Source: Plasmodiophora brassicae (lineage: Eukaryota; Endomyxa: Phytomyxea; Phytomyxea; Plasmodiophorida). From it: DNA of 64,000 nt. Shown here piece by piece: positions 54,233-64,000 of the stretch (its first letter is position 1; the number at the start of each line of letters is the position of its first letter). The stretch lies in contig CP145409.1 of assembly GCA_036867785.1 (NCBI GenBank), positions 744,001 to 808,000 of the forward strand. Direction: 5' to 3'. The notes under the pieces are model-generated. The model was not told the DNA's origin. It saw nothing but the letters and a program-made list of their open reading frames with translations, and searched no databases. Both the position numbers and the translations under genes were made by a program.

Positions 54233-57200
54233 ATGATGTGAGTGTCTGACGGCGGCCTCCTGTGCAATCCTGGAGGCAGCGCATCGCAAATCAGCGGCGC
54301 GAGGAGCGTCGCGACGTCCGCCGGGCGATGCGGGGATCGCGGCTGGCCAGATGGAGTCCCGCTGCGATCCACTGTGTATCGGTAGCGACCTGGGCGTCGT
54401 CCTGGTACGTAATTGGCGTTGCCGTCCACGGCACGGGTCACCCGCTGCCGCTCGTCGTCGCGGTGTACTACGCGGCCTGGGGGCTGGCCATGACCGCTGT
54501 CCCACTGGCGTGGCAAGCCCTGGCACGTCGTGGATCGTCGCCGGTCATTCCGACTGCCGATACGCATGGAGTCGACCTCGGCGATCCGCTCCTCGGCACG
54601 ACTACGCAGGCCACGACCTCGCGTCGACGCGTTTCAGCAGCCGCAGCATCGTACGCTCTTGCCGTCACCAACGTCGCCCTCATCGTGTTCGCGGTGCTCG
54701 TCGACGACTATCGCGATCCGTCGTGGCTTGCCATCGTGCACGTGGCCTGCGTTGGCGCCGGTCTGCTGGCCAGTGGCGTTGCTAACGCTGCGATCATCGC
54801 CGTCGCCGTCGACCAACTTGTCGCGACGGCCGCGGTCCTCACCGACGTCTACGACGAAATCCCCGGTCTGGTCGTCGCTGCATTACTCTGCAACTCGGTT
54901 GCATTCCAATGCCTGCTGCTATCCCGCCAGGACAGCGCGCCGCCGACCAGAAGCGCCCTGGACGACGCCTCGTTCTTGTCAAGGTATACGTTCTGGTGGG
55001 CGTTTCCTACACTACGCGTTGGGAGAACGGTGGGCAAGCTCGAGGCAGGCGACCTGCCCAGGTTGCCCGACTCGGACGACCCCACGTACCTCGTTAACGA
55101 ATTCCTGCGCCACCGTCGTCGTTCATCGCCAACATTGTTCGGATCGCGAGCGCTCCGCCTTCTGGTCACCATCACGTTCTCCATCCAGCCCGGCGTGTTC
55201 CTGTCCTCCTACCTGCATGGCATCGCTTTTCTCGCCTGTATGTTCATTGACCCGATTGTGCTGGCCGCCTTGCTGTCCGCGTCGGCGCCGATGACGTTGT
55301 CATACGTTCTCGTCGGTGTCCTGTCTGTCAGCATGCTGGTCCGCGTGTCCTGCATGGAGTACTGTTACTTCCAGTCGACGCGAGTCGCGAACAACGCGCG
55401 AACGGCGCTCTGCCAAGCATTGTTCTCGTCAGTGATTCGGCAGCGCGTCGGCGTACGCGACCGACCCGACACGGGCAAGCTGGCTAACCTGATGGCCACG
55501 GACGCTGACAAGATCGGGCAGTGGGCGTGGGGCGTGTTCTTTCTGGCGCAGTGGACCTGGGCTGTTGTCTCGTTGCCGGCAGTCATCTACTTCCTCCATC
55601 GTCTGGTTGGGACGGGCGCATTCGTTGGTGTGGCGTGTCTGCTTGGCAGTGCGGTCATATCCCGGTTCGTCGGTCGCCGACTGGCGTCTATCACTCGTCG
55701 CCTTCAAGAGCGTCGTGACGAACGTTCCAGTCTGATGCGGTCGTTTGTCGCGTCGGTCAAGGTGACGAAACTGGAACGCCTCGAGCAGGTCTGGGTCGAC
55801 CGATTGGGACGCGCTCGCGATCGTGAGCTCGATGAGCTGTGGCTGGTCAACTCCCTGGTAGCATTCTCTACGCTGATGGGCTCACTGCTGTCCCTGACTG
55901 TCCCGGTTGCAATGTTCGCCTGGCATACGTTGATCGATGGCCAAACACTCGACGCTGCTGTCGCGTTCTCTGCCTTGGCCTGGATCTCGCAGATGCAGTG
56001 GTCGATTAGCACACTGCCGTCCATCTACAACGCATGGTCGTCTCTATCGCCGTCCCTTGATCGTATCGCCACCAGACTTGAACAAGAGCACGCCGATGAC
56101 GACCACAACCATGGTGTTGCTGCATGTGCCGCTCCCATCGATGTTCGTCCCGGGCTCCAGGTCATCGTCGGCGCCACAGGTAGCGGGAAGTCCACGGCTC
56201 TAGCGGCCCTGGCCGCCCGGCAACGAACAGGCGCGTCATACTCCCGACAGCGCCCGTTCCTACTGAACGCCTCGATCCAGGAGAATATCCTGTTTGGGTT
56301 GCCGCTGGACCGTGCCCGCCTGAATGATGTCGTTCAAAGGACTGAACTGGAAGCCGACCTCGCGGCCCTTCCCCAGGGTATCTTGACGCCGGTTGGGCCG
56401 AGCGGTGTTCAACTGTCAGGAGGTCAGAAGGCGCGCGTCTGCCTCGCCAGAGCTGTCTACGCAGACGCCGCTGTCGTTCTCCTTGACGACGTCCTTGCCG
56501 CTGTCGATCGTACAACTGGCTCAAGGATCTGGTCCAACGTCATTTGCTATGAACGCCTTCGAGGCAAATCCATTGTCCTTGTGACGCACGACCTACGCTG
56601 TTTGACGTCACCCGCTGTGGACAACATCATCCTGCTCGACCATGGCAGCATCGTTGCGTCTGGGGCGTTATCCGCGCTTGGCGAAGACTTTCTCATTGTT
56701 AATGCCGCGTTCATCAGCGATAACCCAGACGAGCCGGTGTCGTCGGAAGTGGAGCAAGGTGCCCCTCAACATGGTTTCCAACCTGACGATGACGACATGC
56801 TGTCACGCGACGAGGTGTACAGGTTTATCAGTGGACGCTTGCGGTCGCTGACCGGAAAGGTCATTGACCAGAACCTCACTGAGGGGCGTATATTGCGTTA
56901 TCTCAGACAGGTTGATACAAAGGATGGCGGCAATGAGGAGAAGAGCACAGGATCCATCACCATGGCTGACATGATGCTGTACCTACGAGAGTTCGGATGG
57001 TGGCTAGCGCCAATAGTTTCCATGGTCGGCGTCCTTACTATCCTCTCCGTATCGATGAACGTATGGCTTGCCATCTGGACGTCCTCTCAGACGTCGTCAT
57101 GGACCCAGCACCAGTACCTGCTTGTATATGTTGCGCTGGGCATTTCGGACGCCGTTATTTCGTGTCTCCAGACCCTTTTCTTTACACGGTGCACACTGAG

Positions 57201-58820
57201 GACATCACGCAGCATCCATCGCCAGATGATCCAGCGGCTCGTTGGGGCGCCGCTGTCATACTACGACACCAACTCGTCGGGGATGATACTCAGTAAGTGG
57301 ATGGCGTCGTCACTGTAAACACACACGCACGCACACACACACACACACACTAACGTGGCGGTTCGTCATGCCAGATCGGTTTCTGCAGGATATGGCCAGT
57401 ATCGATGGTTCAGTGCCGTACTCTGTGCTGGATCAAGTCTCGAAGACGTTCTCGATCGTCGCCCAGTTCATGCTGATCGTTGTCTACGCCCCGCTGGTCT
57501 TCCTCGTCCTGCCTGTCATGGTCATCATCTACGTTGGCATCTTCCGCACGGTTCGGATAGCAGCGCGGGATACGCGCCGGATCCAATCTGTTGCCCGGAG
57601 CCCTGTCTACGAGTTCTTCAGCGACGTTATTGATGGGCGCGATACGATTCAGTGCACCGGCGCTGAAGACCGCTTCGAGCGTGGGAACCACGATCGTGTC
57701 GAGAAGATGGCGCAGGGGACGTTCGGCAATGAGGCCGTTATGAAATGGGCGCAAGCGCTAACGACCCAGTCGAGTTGCATGCTGTACTTTGCCGCTGGCG
57801 TGGTCAGTGTCATTCTGATAAGCCAGAACAAAATGTCGCTTGGCGCGTTTGGTCTGGTTCTGATGTATGCCGCCTCTCTGCAACGCGCCATGATGGACTA
57901 CCTGATGGGCCTCACGAACGTGGAGACCAACTTTGTCTCCGTCGAACGGATAGCTGACATTCTGAGGATGCCCGTTGAGACCGACGATCGACTGCTGGCG
58001 ACCACAGAACAACCGGCCGGGTGGCCTGTGGCTGGAGAAGTGCGCCTCGATCGTGTTGCTATGCGATATACCATTGGCAGACCTGAAGTGCTCAAGGGCA
58101 TTTCCCTAACGATTCCGGCCGGATCTAAGGTCGCCGTTATTGGCAGGTACTGTCGTGATTCTCGTAATACGCTTTTTCTGTCTAATCGGGAAAGAATGCA
58201 GGACGGGGTCTGGCAAGAGCTCGATGGTATCAGTTTTGTCGTCATTGTATCCGATTGGTCGCGGATCGATCTTGATCGATGGTGTTCACTTGGAACGTTT
58301 GCCTTTGGATGCCGCTCGGCGTGCCGTCCGCGTTATTCCGCAAGACCCTGTGCTGTTTGGTGGCTCCGTCAGGTTCAATCTCGTGCTTGGTGACGACGGC
58401 GCCGACGATGCGAAGCTTTGGCAGGTCCTGAAACGAAGCAGAATGGATGAGCGTGTTAATGAACTTGGTGGCCTGGATGGGACCTTAGAAGATGCTGGCG
58501 GCAATCTGAGCGTTGGTGAGCGGCAGCTGATGTGTCTGGCAAGGGCCCTAGCTCAAGGACAGCTTCGCGTTCTGCTTTGCGATGAACCCACGGCAAACGT
58601 GGATCAGGTTACAGGCGCACTGGTTCTCCAAGTCCTCCTGGAAATGAAAGGCGTCACTGTCGTCATGATCATGCATCGTCTGGAGCATCTGGACCGGTTC
58701 GACCATATTCTCCTATTGGAATCTGGGAACGTAGTTGCCTTTGGGCCGTCCAAGGAAATGCTTCAGGATCCATCATCTCCGGTTAACGAATTCCTACTTC
58801 GGTATCAGGCTCAGCAATAG
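54233..58820 (+). CDS. ABCC-subfamily (MRP-type) full ABC transporter
   Basis: Full-length ATP-driven exporter of the multidrug-resistance-associated type. N-terminal helices (VVAVYYAAWGLAMTAVPLAW, YALAVTNVALIVFAVLV) suggest a TMD0-like region. TMD1 contains the LSRYTFWWAFPTLRVG entry typical of ABCC. NBD1: Walker A GATGSGKST, signature LSGGQKARV, Walker B VVLLDDVLAAVD. TMD2 follows (MADMMLYLREFGWW). NBD2: VLKGISLTIPAGSKVAVIG, Walker A TGSGKSS across an intron (from 58145 to about 58200), signature LSVGERQ, Walker B RVLLCDEPTANVD and the switch HRLEHL. The degenerate NBD1 Walker B Asp-Asp is usual for ABCC. An 80-nt intron (57292-57371) carries a CA repeat and restores ILS|RFLQDMASID. ATG 54233 uses a 38-nt intron; ATG 54328 is the fallback. 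Confidence 0.92.
57324..57349 (+). repeat. CA microsatellite inside an ABCC intron
   Basis: A run of (ca)n, starting slightly earlier as acacgcacg, followed by ctaac near the intron's 3' end. It makes this intron about 20 nt longer than its neighbours. Confidence 0.85.
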
Positions 58821-59709
58821 GTACATAATAATGTACCCATATCATAACGGCCGTCTGGGTTGCGTTTGCGGAGCTAACAATTATCATACATTCTCCCTGA
58901 CTTGTAAAACCCGCAGGCTCGAGAAGTTTAGGGCGCGCGTCATATAATAATTTCCTGAAGTCCGTGGCGGATACCGCCACGGTATCCGGCTATCCTGCGG
59001 CGGTGCGCGCCCACCTCAACGTCAGACGCGCTATTGGTTCTGTGTGCGACGGTTCTACCTGCGTCGTAGAACTGTTTCAGTCTCGACAATGGGGTCGTAA
59101 TAGTGTACGGGTATCTTGTATCACGATACTGTTCCCGAAGCCAACTGGAGATCTCAACGCCGTCATCTGGGCCGCCTCGTGTTGCTCTCGGTAGGCCTGG
59201 TTGAAATTACATGCTGTGCATAACAGTTCCCTCTGCATGATGTCTTTCAGTCCTTTTTTCCAATTTGCAATGACGACAATTCCGATACTTCCTGACAGTT
59301 CTTTGTTGCTACGTTGACCATCATTTGTCTTGCGCTGGAATGCTGACGTTTTGATGCAGGTTTTGAACGTCACGGCTGTCGAGATGGTTTGGGAGAACAA
59401 CGATAGGTACAGCTCCTTTTCTTTGCATTTCTAGAAGGCACGATCGTTTTTCCGTTGCATGATGACGATATTTCAGTCTTCAACCCGAGCTACGGCCCTG
59501 AAGATTTCAGTTTCAGCCTTGTCTGACGCAACGTTCTTCACAATTATCTCCTGAATTGTCTGATAACCAGATATAGTAATTGTCGTGTTGCATAGGGCAT
59601 AGAACGTCATGTGAGTTGTCTAATTTATCCCTGCAATGGAGTTTCCCATTGGCAATAAAGAATGTGCGTTTCGACGGAATTGGGCCTGGTGACATGTGGC
59701 GAATATGTA
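58821..59709. other. Intergenic stretch between ABCC and sulfite oxidase
   Basis: Only short frames, lower GC and several T-rich runs. The two genes converge here, so much of it may be 3' UTR. A 107-codon minus-strand frame (59077-59400) has no recognised character. Confidence 0.4.
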
Positions 59710-61563
59710 TTACTCGACGGTGACTGTGACACGATGCCAGGCGTTGCAGAGGACACCGCGCAGGTTGTAGATGGGCTCGAACTGTTCGGGCTGGACGTTG
59801 TAGGATCTGTCGACGGCTTTGCAAACGAGCTGTACCGGCCCTTGTACTCCCGGCGGTACGGGAAGGTCCACTGTCCACCGTCGTGCTGCCCAGTGTCGGC
59901 CCTCTGGTTGATCAGTGGGGCTCAGGTCTGCTGTTGTCCAGGTCTTTCCACCGTCACCGGAAACATCGACCCGGATAATCTCCCGGCCCCCGCCTGAGAA
60001 CGCATAGCCCTTAACGGTCACTGGTGCCTGACCGGTGATTCTGTCGCCCTCGGACGGCGAGCAAATCGCAGAGATGACGGGAAGCTCTTGAATGGACTGC
60101 GACGACTTGTAGTCTATGTGGTCCCAGTCGGTAGACGGATTGAAGCCCTTGTAGTCTGCCTGTTGCCAGTGGCTCTCCGATTCGCGCGGGGCCAGACGTA
60201 CAGCGGACAGCCACTTGACGTTCCGTGCACCAACGGTACCAGGAACGACGACGCGCACAGGGAACCCGTTATCAGCGGGAATCGGTTCCCCATTCATTTC
60301 ATAGGCAAGCAGAACGTCGCCTCTCGGGTCGACGGCTTTCCCAATGGGTATGGAGCCGCCGTACACGTTGTCCATGTCACGATCATAACCCTAGGCGACA
60401 GATTAGAATGGAGGAACCCCGTCGAGCAGGATGTCCCAACATCGAATTGCACGTGGTAGACATCTTCAGAGGGCTGATAGCCGCAGGCATTCAGCACATC
60501 AATCAGACGGACCCCAGTCCAGACAGCAGTGCTGATTGCGCCATATCCCCAGGACAGTCCACGAACGGCTTTCACACTATTCATTGCAGAGCGGCCGTTA
60601 CCAGCACACTGAATCGATGCTCTGGGAGGAATCAGCCGCAAATCGTATGGCGGCGGGGCACCCCTACCGGATGGTGGTCTTTGGCAATGCTTTAAGCTCG
60701 TCAAGCGTGAGTATTCGCTCGTCGATACCGGGACCGGACACGTGAAGCTCGTACAGGTCCGGGTCGATGATAGGGACGGGCAGATGGTTCCGCACGAAGA
60801 AATCAGCTGCGGGTGTGACATCGTTCTCGGCAAGTGACCGCAGCGGCGCCTCCGCGTTGAAAGGCTTCTCGCTTCGAACAGTGAGATGCTTCTGCGATCG
60901 ATCTGGATCTGATATCGAGCGCATGCCAGTGAGATGCGGTTTCAAGACAGCGGCAGCGGCCTCGTACCCCACCTGTGCCATAAGGGTCCGACAGATTCGG
61001 TTCATTCGCACGCTCGTGCTCCGGGAGAACGCCGATCTGGAACTCGGAGAGAAGCGCGCGCGTCTCAGGCGTGTCATGGACGCGGTACATCGACCAGAAT
61101 GGCTCAATGCTTTTGCCCGCTGCCATCAGGATCTTTACGCCTCCCGGGTGCGACGGGACAAACTCGGTTACGTCGTACACGCCACCTGCGTGCATGTCAG
61201 CTTCTGGCATCACTTATCCCGACCCGCTGCCAACCCACCTTGAAATGTGACCCATATATCGCCTTCCTTGTTGTGTTGTGCAACTTCGGAACGAGGTATA
61301 ACACGACACGGGTTCCTGGGGGGTTCCCCATTTCCGTCCGGGATAGCGGGCGGTTTCTTCGAAACGCTAGCAGGCATACCGCTCCGATGATGAACCTCCG
61401 CTTTGGAATGGACGCCGGCGCTCTCAGATTGTGCCCGGTCGGTAATCGCGTAACCGAGAGCGCCGACGCCAGCGGCGAGACCGACCGCGGCAGCCAGCGG
61501 ATGCCATCGCTGCGAGGCCGCCGATGCGCATAGGAGAGCGGGCGTGCGGCACCTCGGCCACAT
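59710..61563 (-). CDS. SUOX: Sulfite oxidase
   Basis: Mitochondrial intermembrane-space molybdohaem enzyme that oxidises sulfite to sulfate. The N-terminus ([20 protein letters not shown], then an Ala/Gly-rich hydrophobic stretch) suits a mitochondrial presequence plus a bipartite sorting signal. Then [15 protein letters not shown] and the cytochrome b5 domain with [17 protein letters not shown], haem His in SHPGG and RVHDTPE. The Mo domain has [19 protein letters not shown], the molybdenum-ligand Cys in [53 protein letters not shown] and the dimerisation domain [21 protein letters not shown]. The usual CAGNRR reads CAGNGR here. The gene has five or so exons; the stop is at 59710. Confidence 0.95.
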
Positions 61564-61817
61564 CCGTCAGCCCAGTGTGCCCGTGGCAGGACAACCTACA
61601 ACTGGCTGCTGCTGACGAAGCGGTCACCACCGGCCCCCAGCCCAACTCCGCAAAGGCAACCACCACCCTCGAGCGGGTCGCTCTCGCTCGCTACTCGACG
61701 CACGCGCCCGCTGACCCGCCCACACATGTACTAGGTACAGGGTAGGGTAGGTACATGAGGAAAACGGGCAAGGCCCATGGCATATAACAGAAACGACAGG
61801 AAGACGTTCGACCCCGT

Positions 61818-63664
61818 TTACAGAATCGCTTTGGGAACCGCGCTGGACCCAAGGTCGACTTGCAGCGCTGAACCGATCAGCCACCTGTCGATGTGGGCGA
61901 TGATCGTTGAGCGCGCTGTGGTCAGGGCAGGGGCATCGTCGGGCGAAGGGGTGTGCAGGTCCACACAGTGACCGCACTGGGAGCAGTTGATGAGCAGGAC
62001 TGAAGAATCGCGCAGGTGGGCGGATGAGGAAAAGGCGGAAGCACCGGCCCATTGCCACGGGTCCTCAACGCCATTCGTGAACACCACGTTTGATACAGAC
62101 ATGTCTGTAGGCAGCGGTCAGGTCGGTTACACAGCAGGAGCACGATGCAACCACACACCGAACCCACTGTACTCAATTGATGCACGATGACACGGGGGAG
62201 GGAACGCGAGCACATCGCCGAATAACTTTTCGCAGCGGTCGCGATGCCATTCCATGTTGACCCGTTTAGAACGAATCGAATTCGTCCCTGGCGCGATCTG
62301 GAACCAACCGACCTGACAGTGATTTCGTTTCAGGTCACAAACGCTGGACGTGCGCTCATGGTTACCTCATTGCATTTCATCCACCTAAGGAGCACATAGT
62401 CATCAGACTGAATTCGAGACACCACAGCATATATTCGGAATTACCACCACTGCCGGCCGGACGAATCCGGTACCCATCGATGACTCGCCATAGTGTCGCT
62501 GTCGTAATCTCCAGGAGAATTGCTCATCGAAGCGTAGAACGTACCCTGAACGAACTCTACAAACGCTGCGAGCCGATCGTCCCTGGATTCCTAAACTGCC
62601 AATGAGAACTTACTTACTAGTATGGGCTCGGTGCTGTGTGGCAAACCGCTTGGACGATAGGGTCGCAGAGGGCTAATCGATGGCCGTACTGAATGGCTTC
62701 AGCCATAGCATCAGCAATGAGGTACAAGAAGTCGGCATCCGACAATTGCGAGCACGAAAACAGGGCCTTCATTTCGTCAGCCAAGCGCCCACCCTCTTGA
62801 AGTGCACCTTCCACCATTGCAGTGATCTTCGAGCACTGGCGTCAAATTCACATCGACACCACACGGCCATTTGTACACATTACGTCTTGCAGCGCGTGTG
62901 TGCACGCTGGACCAGCTGATGATGCCACTTGCTCGTCGAATTCAGGGAACTCTGCAAACGGGGCAACCACAGCGCTCGATGCCAGTGCGCCTGCTGTCAG
63001 ATGCGGGTACTTCAGGCGATACCTGACGATTCGAATTCAGAGTCTGACCATTGGGCAGAGAGCCGATGGACCGCAGACCATGCTGCCAGAGCGCCGGGGT
63101 ATGATCCCCCGATTGTAATCCACTTGTTTGCATTCGCCCTGCCGATGTGCACGCGCTGGTACCAATCCGTGAAACAGGCGATGTCGCTCAAGGCTTGAAA
63201 GGTTGTCAGATAGGTGAGGTTACGAGGCGACAGGACGGAAAACGGGGACCTAGTTCGTCGTGATTCAGGTCATAACCTCCAGGCAAAACCATGCAGCTGT
63301 GGGTACGATTTGCCAAAGTATCGATGTTCGAGCACGAGGACGAGAGCGCCATAGCGTTCCGCGAGAGCTGATGGGAACTGGCGGCCATCCGTTACACCTG
63401 CACAGGTATATTCGCCGCAAAGCTGACGAACAGATCAGACAGCAGCCATCACCGCGGGACCCATCGGCAAACCTGAAGAATGACCGGGCCATCGGGTCCA
63501 CTCCAGAACTGATCGATGCGGAAGTACCTCTGCAAGAAACGAGCGCCGCCACCACCGATTGCAGTGTGGTCTACCAGCTGGTCCGGGAACACGTGCTCAG
63601 TCTGGACGTACGCGTGCCCCTGCCATGCCAGATAGGCGATCGCCCACAGCGCAATCCGCATCAT
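61818..63664 (-). CDS. Secreted S28-family serine peptidase
   Basis: Lysosomal or secreted serine peptidase of the S28 family (relatives: PRCP, DPP7, PRSS16), cleaving after Pro or near N-termini. MMRIALWAIAYLAWQGHAY is a signal peptide. Then FLQRYFRIDQFWSGPDGPV, ALVLVLEHRYFGKSYPQLHG, and the nucleophile motif ITIGGSYPGALAAWSAVH with Ser in GGSYPG. The last exon has NVVFTNGVEDPWQWAG (Asp of the triad in EDPW) and CGHCVDLHTP (His), ending with IIAHIDRWL. The triad is therefore complete. Several short introns; a stretch around 62220-62620 is only loosely resolved. It diverges from a secreted-protein gene 271 bp away. Confidence 0.88.
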
Positions 63665-63935
63665 CACCAATGTACTCCTACTACCCAACATGCGGTCGCA
63701 GGGTGCGGGCGGCGGCGGCACCGATTCGGACACACGGTGGCACTGGGTGCGGGACGCCGCAGAAGCAGGCACCGCGCAAGCCACCAAAGTGGGTGTGCCG
63801 TGTGTGCCGTCTGCCAACGCGCTGAACCGTCAAAAGCCCAATTTCACAACGGGGTGTGGGTCGGGAGCGGCCTTTCTGTCAGACGTATTTTTGGTCGTGG
63901 GTCGCTGACGGTCGTCAAGCGACGTGACGGCAGAG

Positions 63936-64000
63936 ATGTCGAGCGCGGCGGCGTGTGTGCTGCTCCTGCTATGTGCTTCGGCGACGTTGACGTCGTCGTT
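63936..64000 (+). CDS. Start of a secreted protein (runs off right edge)
   Basis: The last 65 bases open with MSSAAACVLLLLCASATLTS, a strong signal-peptide sequence. Only about 21 codons are visible, so the product is unknown. The position, back to back with the S28 peptidase, supports a real start. Confidence 0.55.
   Translation, partial: MSSAAACVLLLLCASATLTSS

Overview
The window looks like nuclear DNA of a compact, GC-rich, flagellated single-celled eukaryote. Genes lie on both strands, most intergenic gaps are under 400 bp, and coding regions are cut by very short GT-AG introns (about 35-80 nt where I could place both ends). The proteins are eukaryotic: spliceosome SF3B3, ribosomal eL34 and P2, eIF2A, a G-protein beta subunit, MOB1 and sulfite oxidase. 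Several point to a motile cilium: CFAP99, a sperm-tail PG-rich repeat protein, CFAP73/CCDC42, a nephrocystin-1-like protein, a CCP6-type deglutamylase and a DPY-30 domain protein. A Zn2Cys6 regulator and several secreted low-complexity proteins would fit a chytrid-like, oomycete-like or plasmodiophorid (Rhizaria) parasite. I lean weakly to the last from gene style only; the sequence does not prove a lineage.

Layout. 1-7 kb: CFAP99 (runs off the left edge), p31comet, a sparse stretch, a tandem Zn2Cys6-PAS regulator, NAA10. 7-11 kb: STPG protein, SPFH/Band-7 protein. 11-13 kb: a repeat island (133-bp direct repeat, 21-bp minisatellite, small zinc-finger ORF). 13-20.7 kb: SF3B3 and a kinesin-14. 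20.9-27.2 kb: two secreted low-complexity proteins around an EF-hand/nephrocystin-1 fusion. 27.3-32.3 kb: eL34, an almost empty 1.7 kb, P2, a small membrane protein, a J-domain/PH protein. 32.3-33.1 kb: an inverted gene-fragment pair. 33.2-38 kb: CFAP73, MOB1, CCP6. 38.4-39.7 kb: G-beta. 40-42.8 kb: poorly recognised coding sequence with three long foldback repeats. 42.9-50 kb: Parkin-type RBR ligase, MscS channel, eIF2A, CINP-like, DPY-30. 50-64 kb: F-box protein, an unknown protein, a CXC/zinc protein, a full ABCC transporter, sulfite oxidase, an S28 serine peptidase and the start of a secreted protein.

These are unlinked housekeeping, ciliary and secretory genes rather than one pathway. 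Short divergent spacers (CFAP99/p31comet, NAA10/STPG, NPHP1-like/secreted protein, CCP6/G-beta, DPY-30/F-box, S28/secreted protein) suggest shared promoters. The most unusual feature is local foldback duplication: three inverted repeats with 40-75 bp arms inside 1.2 kb, a larger diverged one at 32.6-33.1 kb, and a nearby direct duplication at 12-13 kb. Exon boundaries are hand-placed; gene spans run from start to stop codon and include introns.
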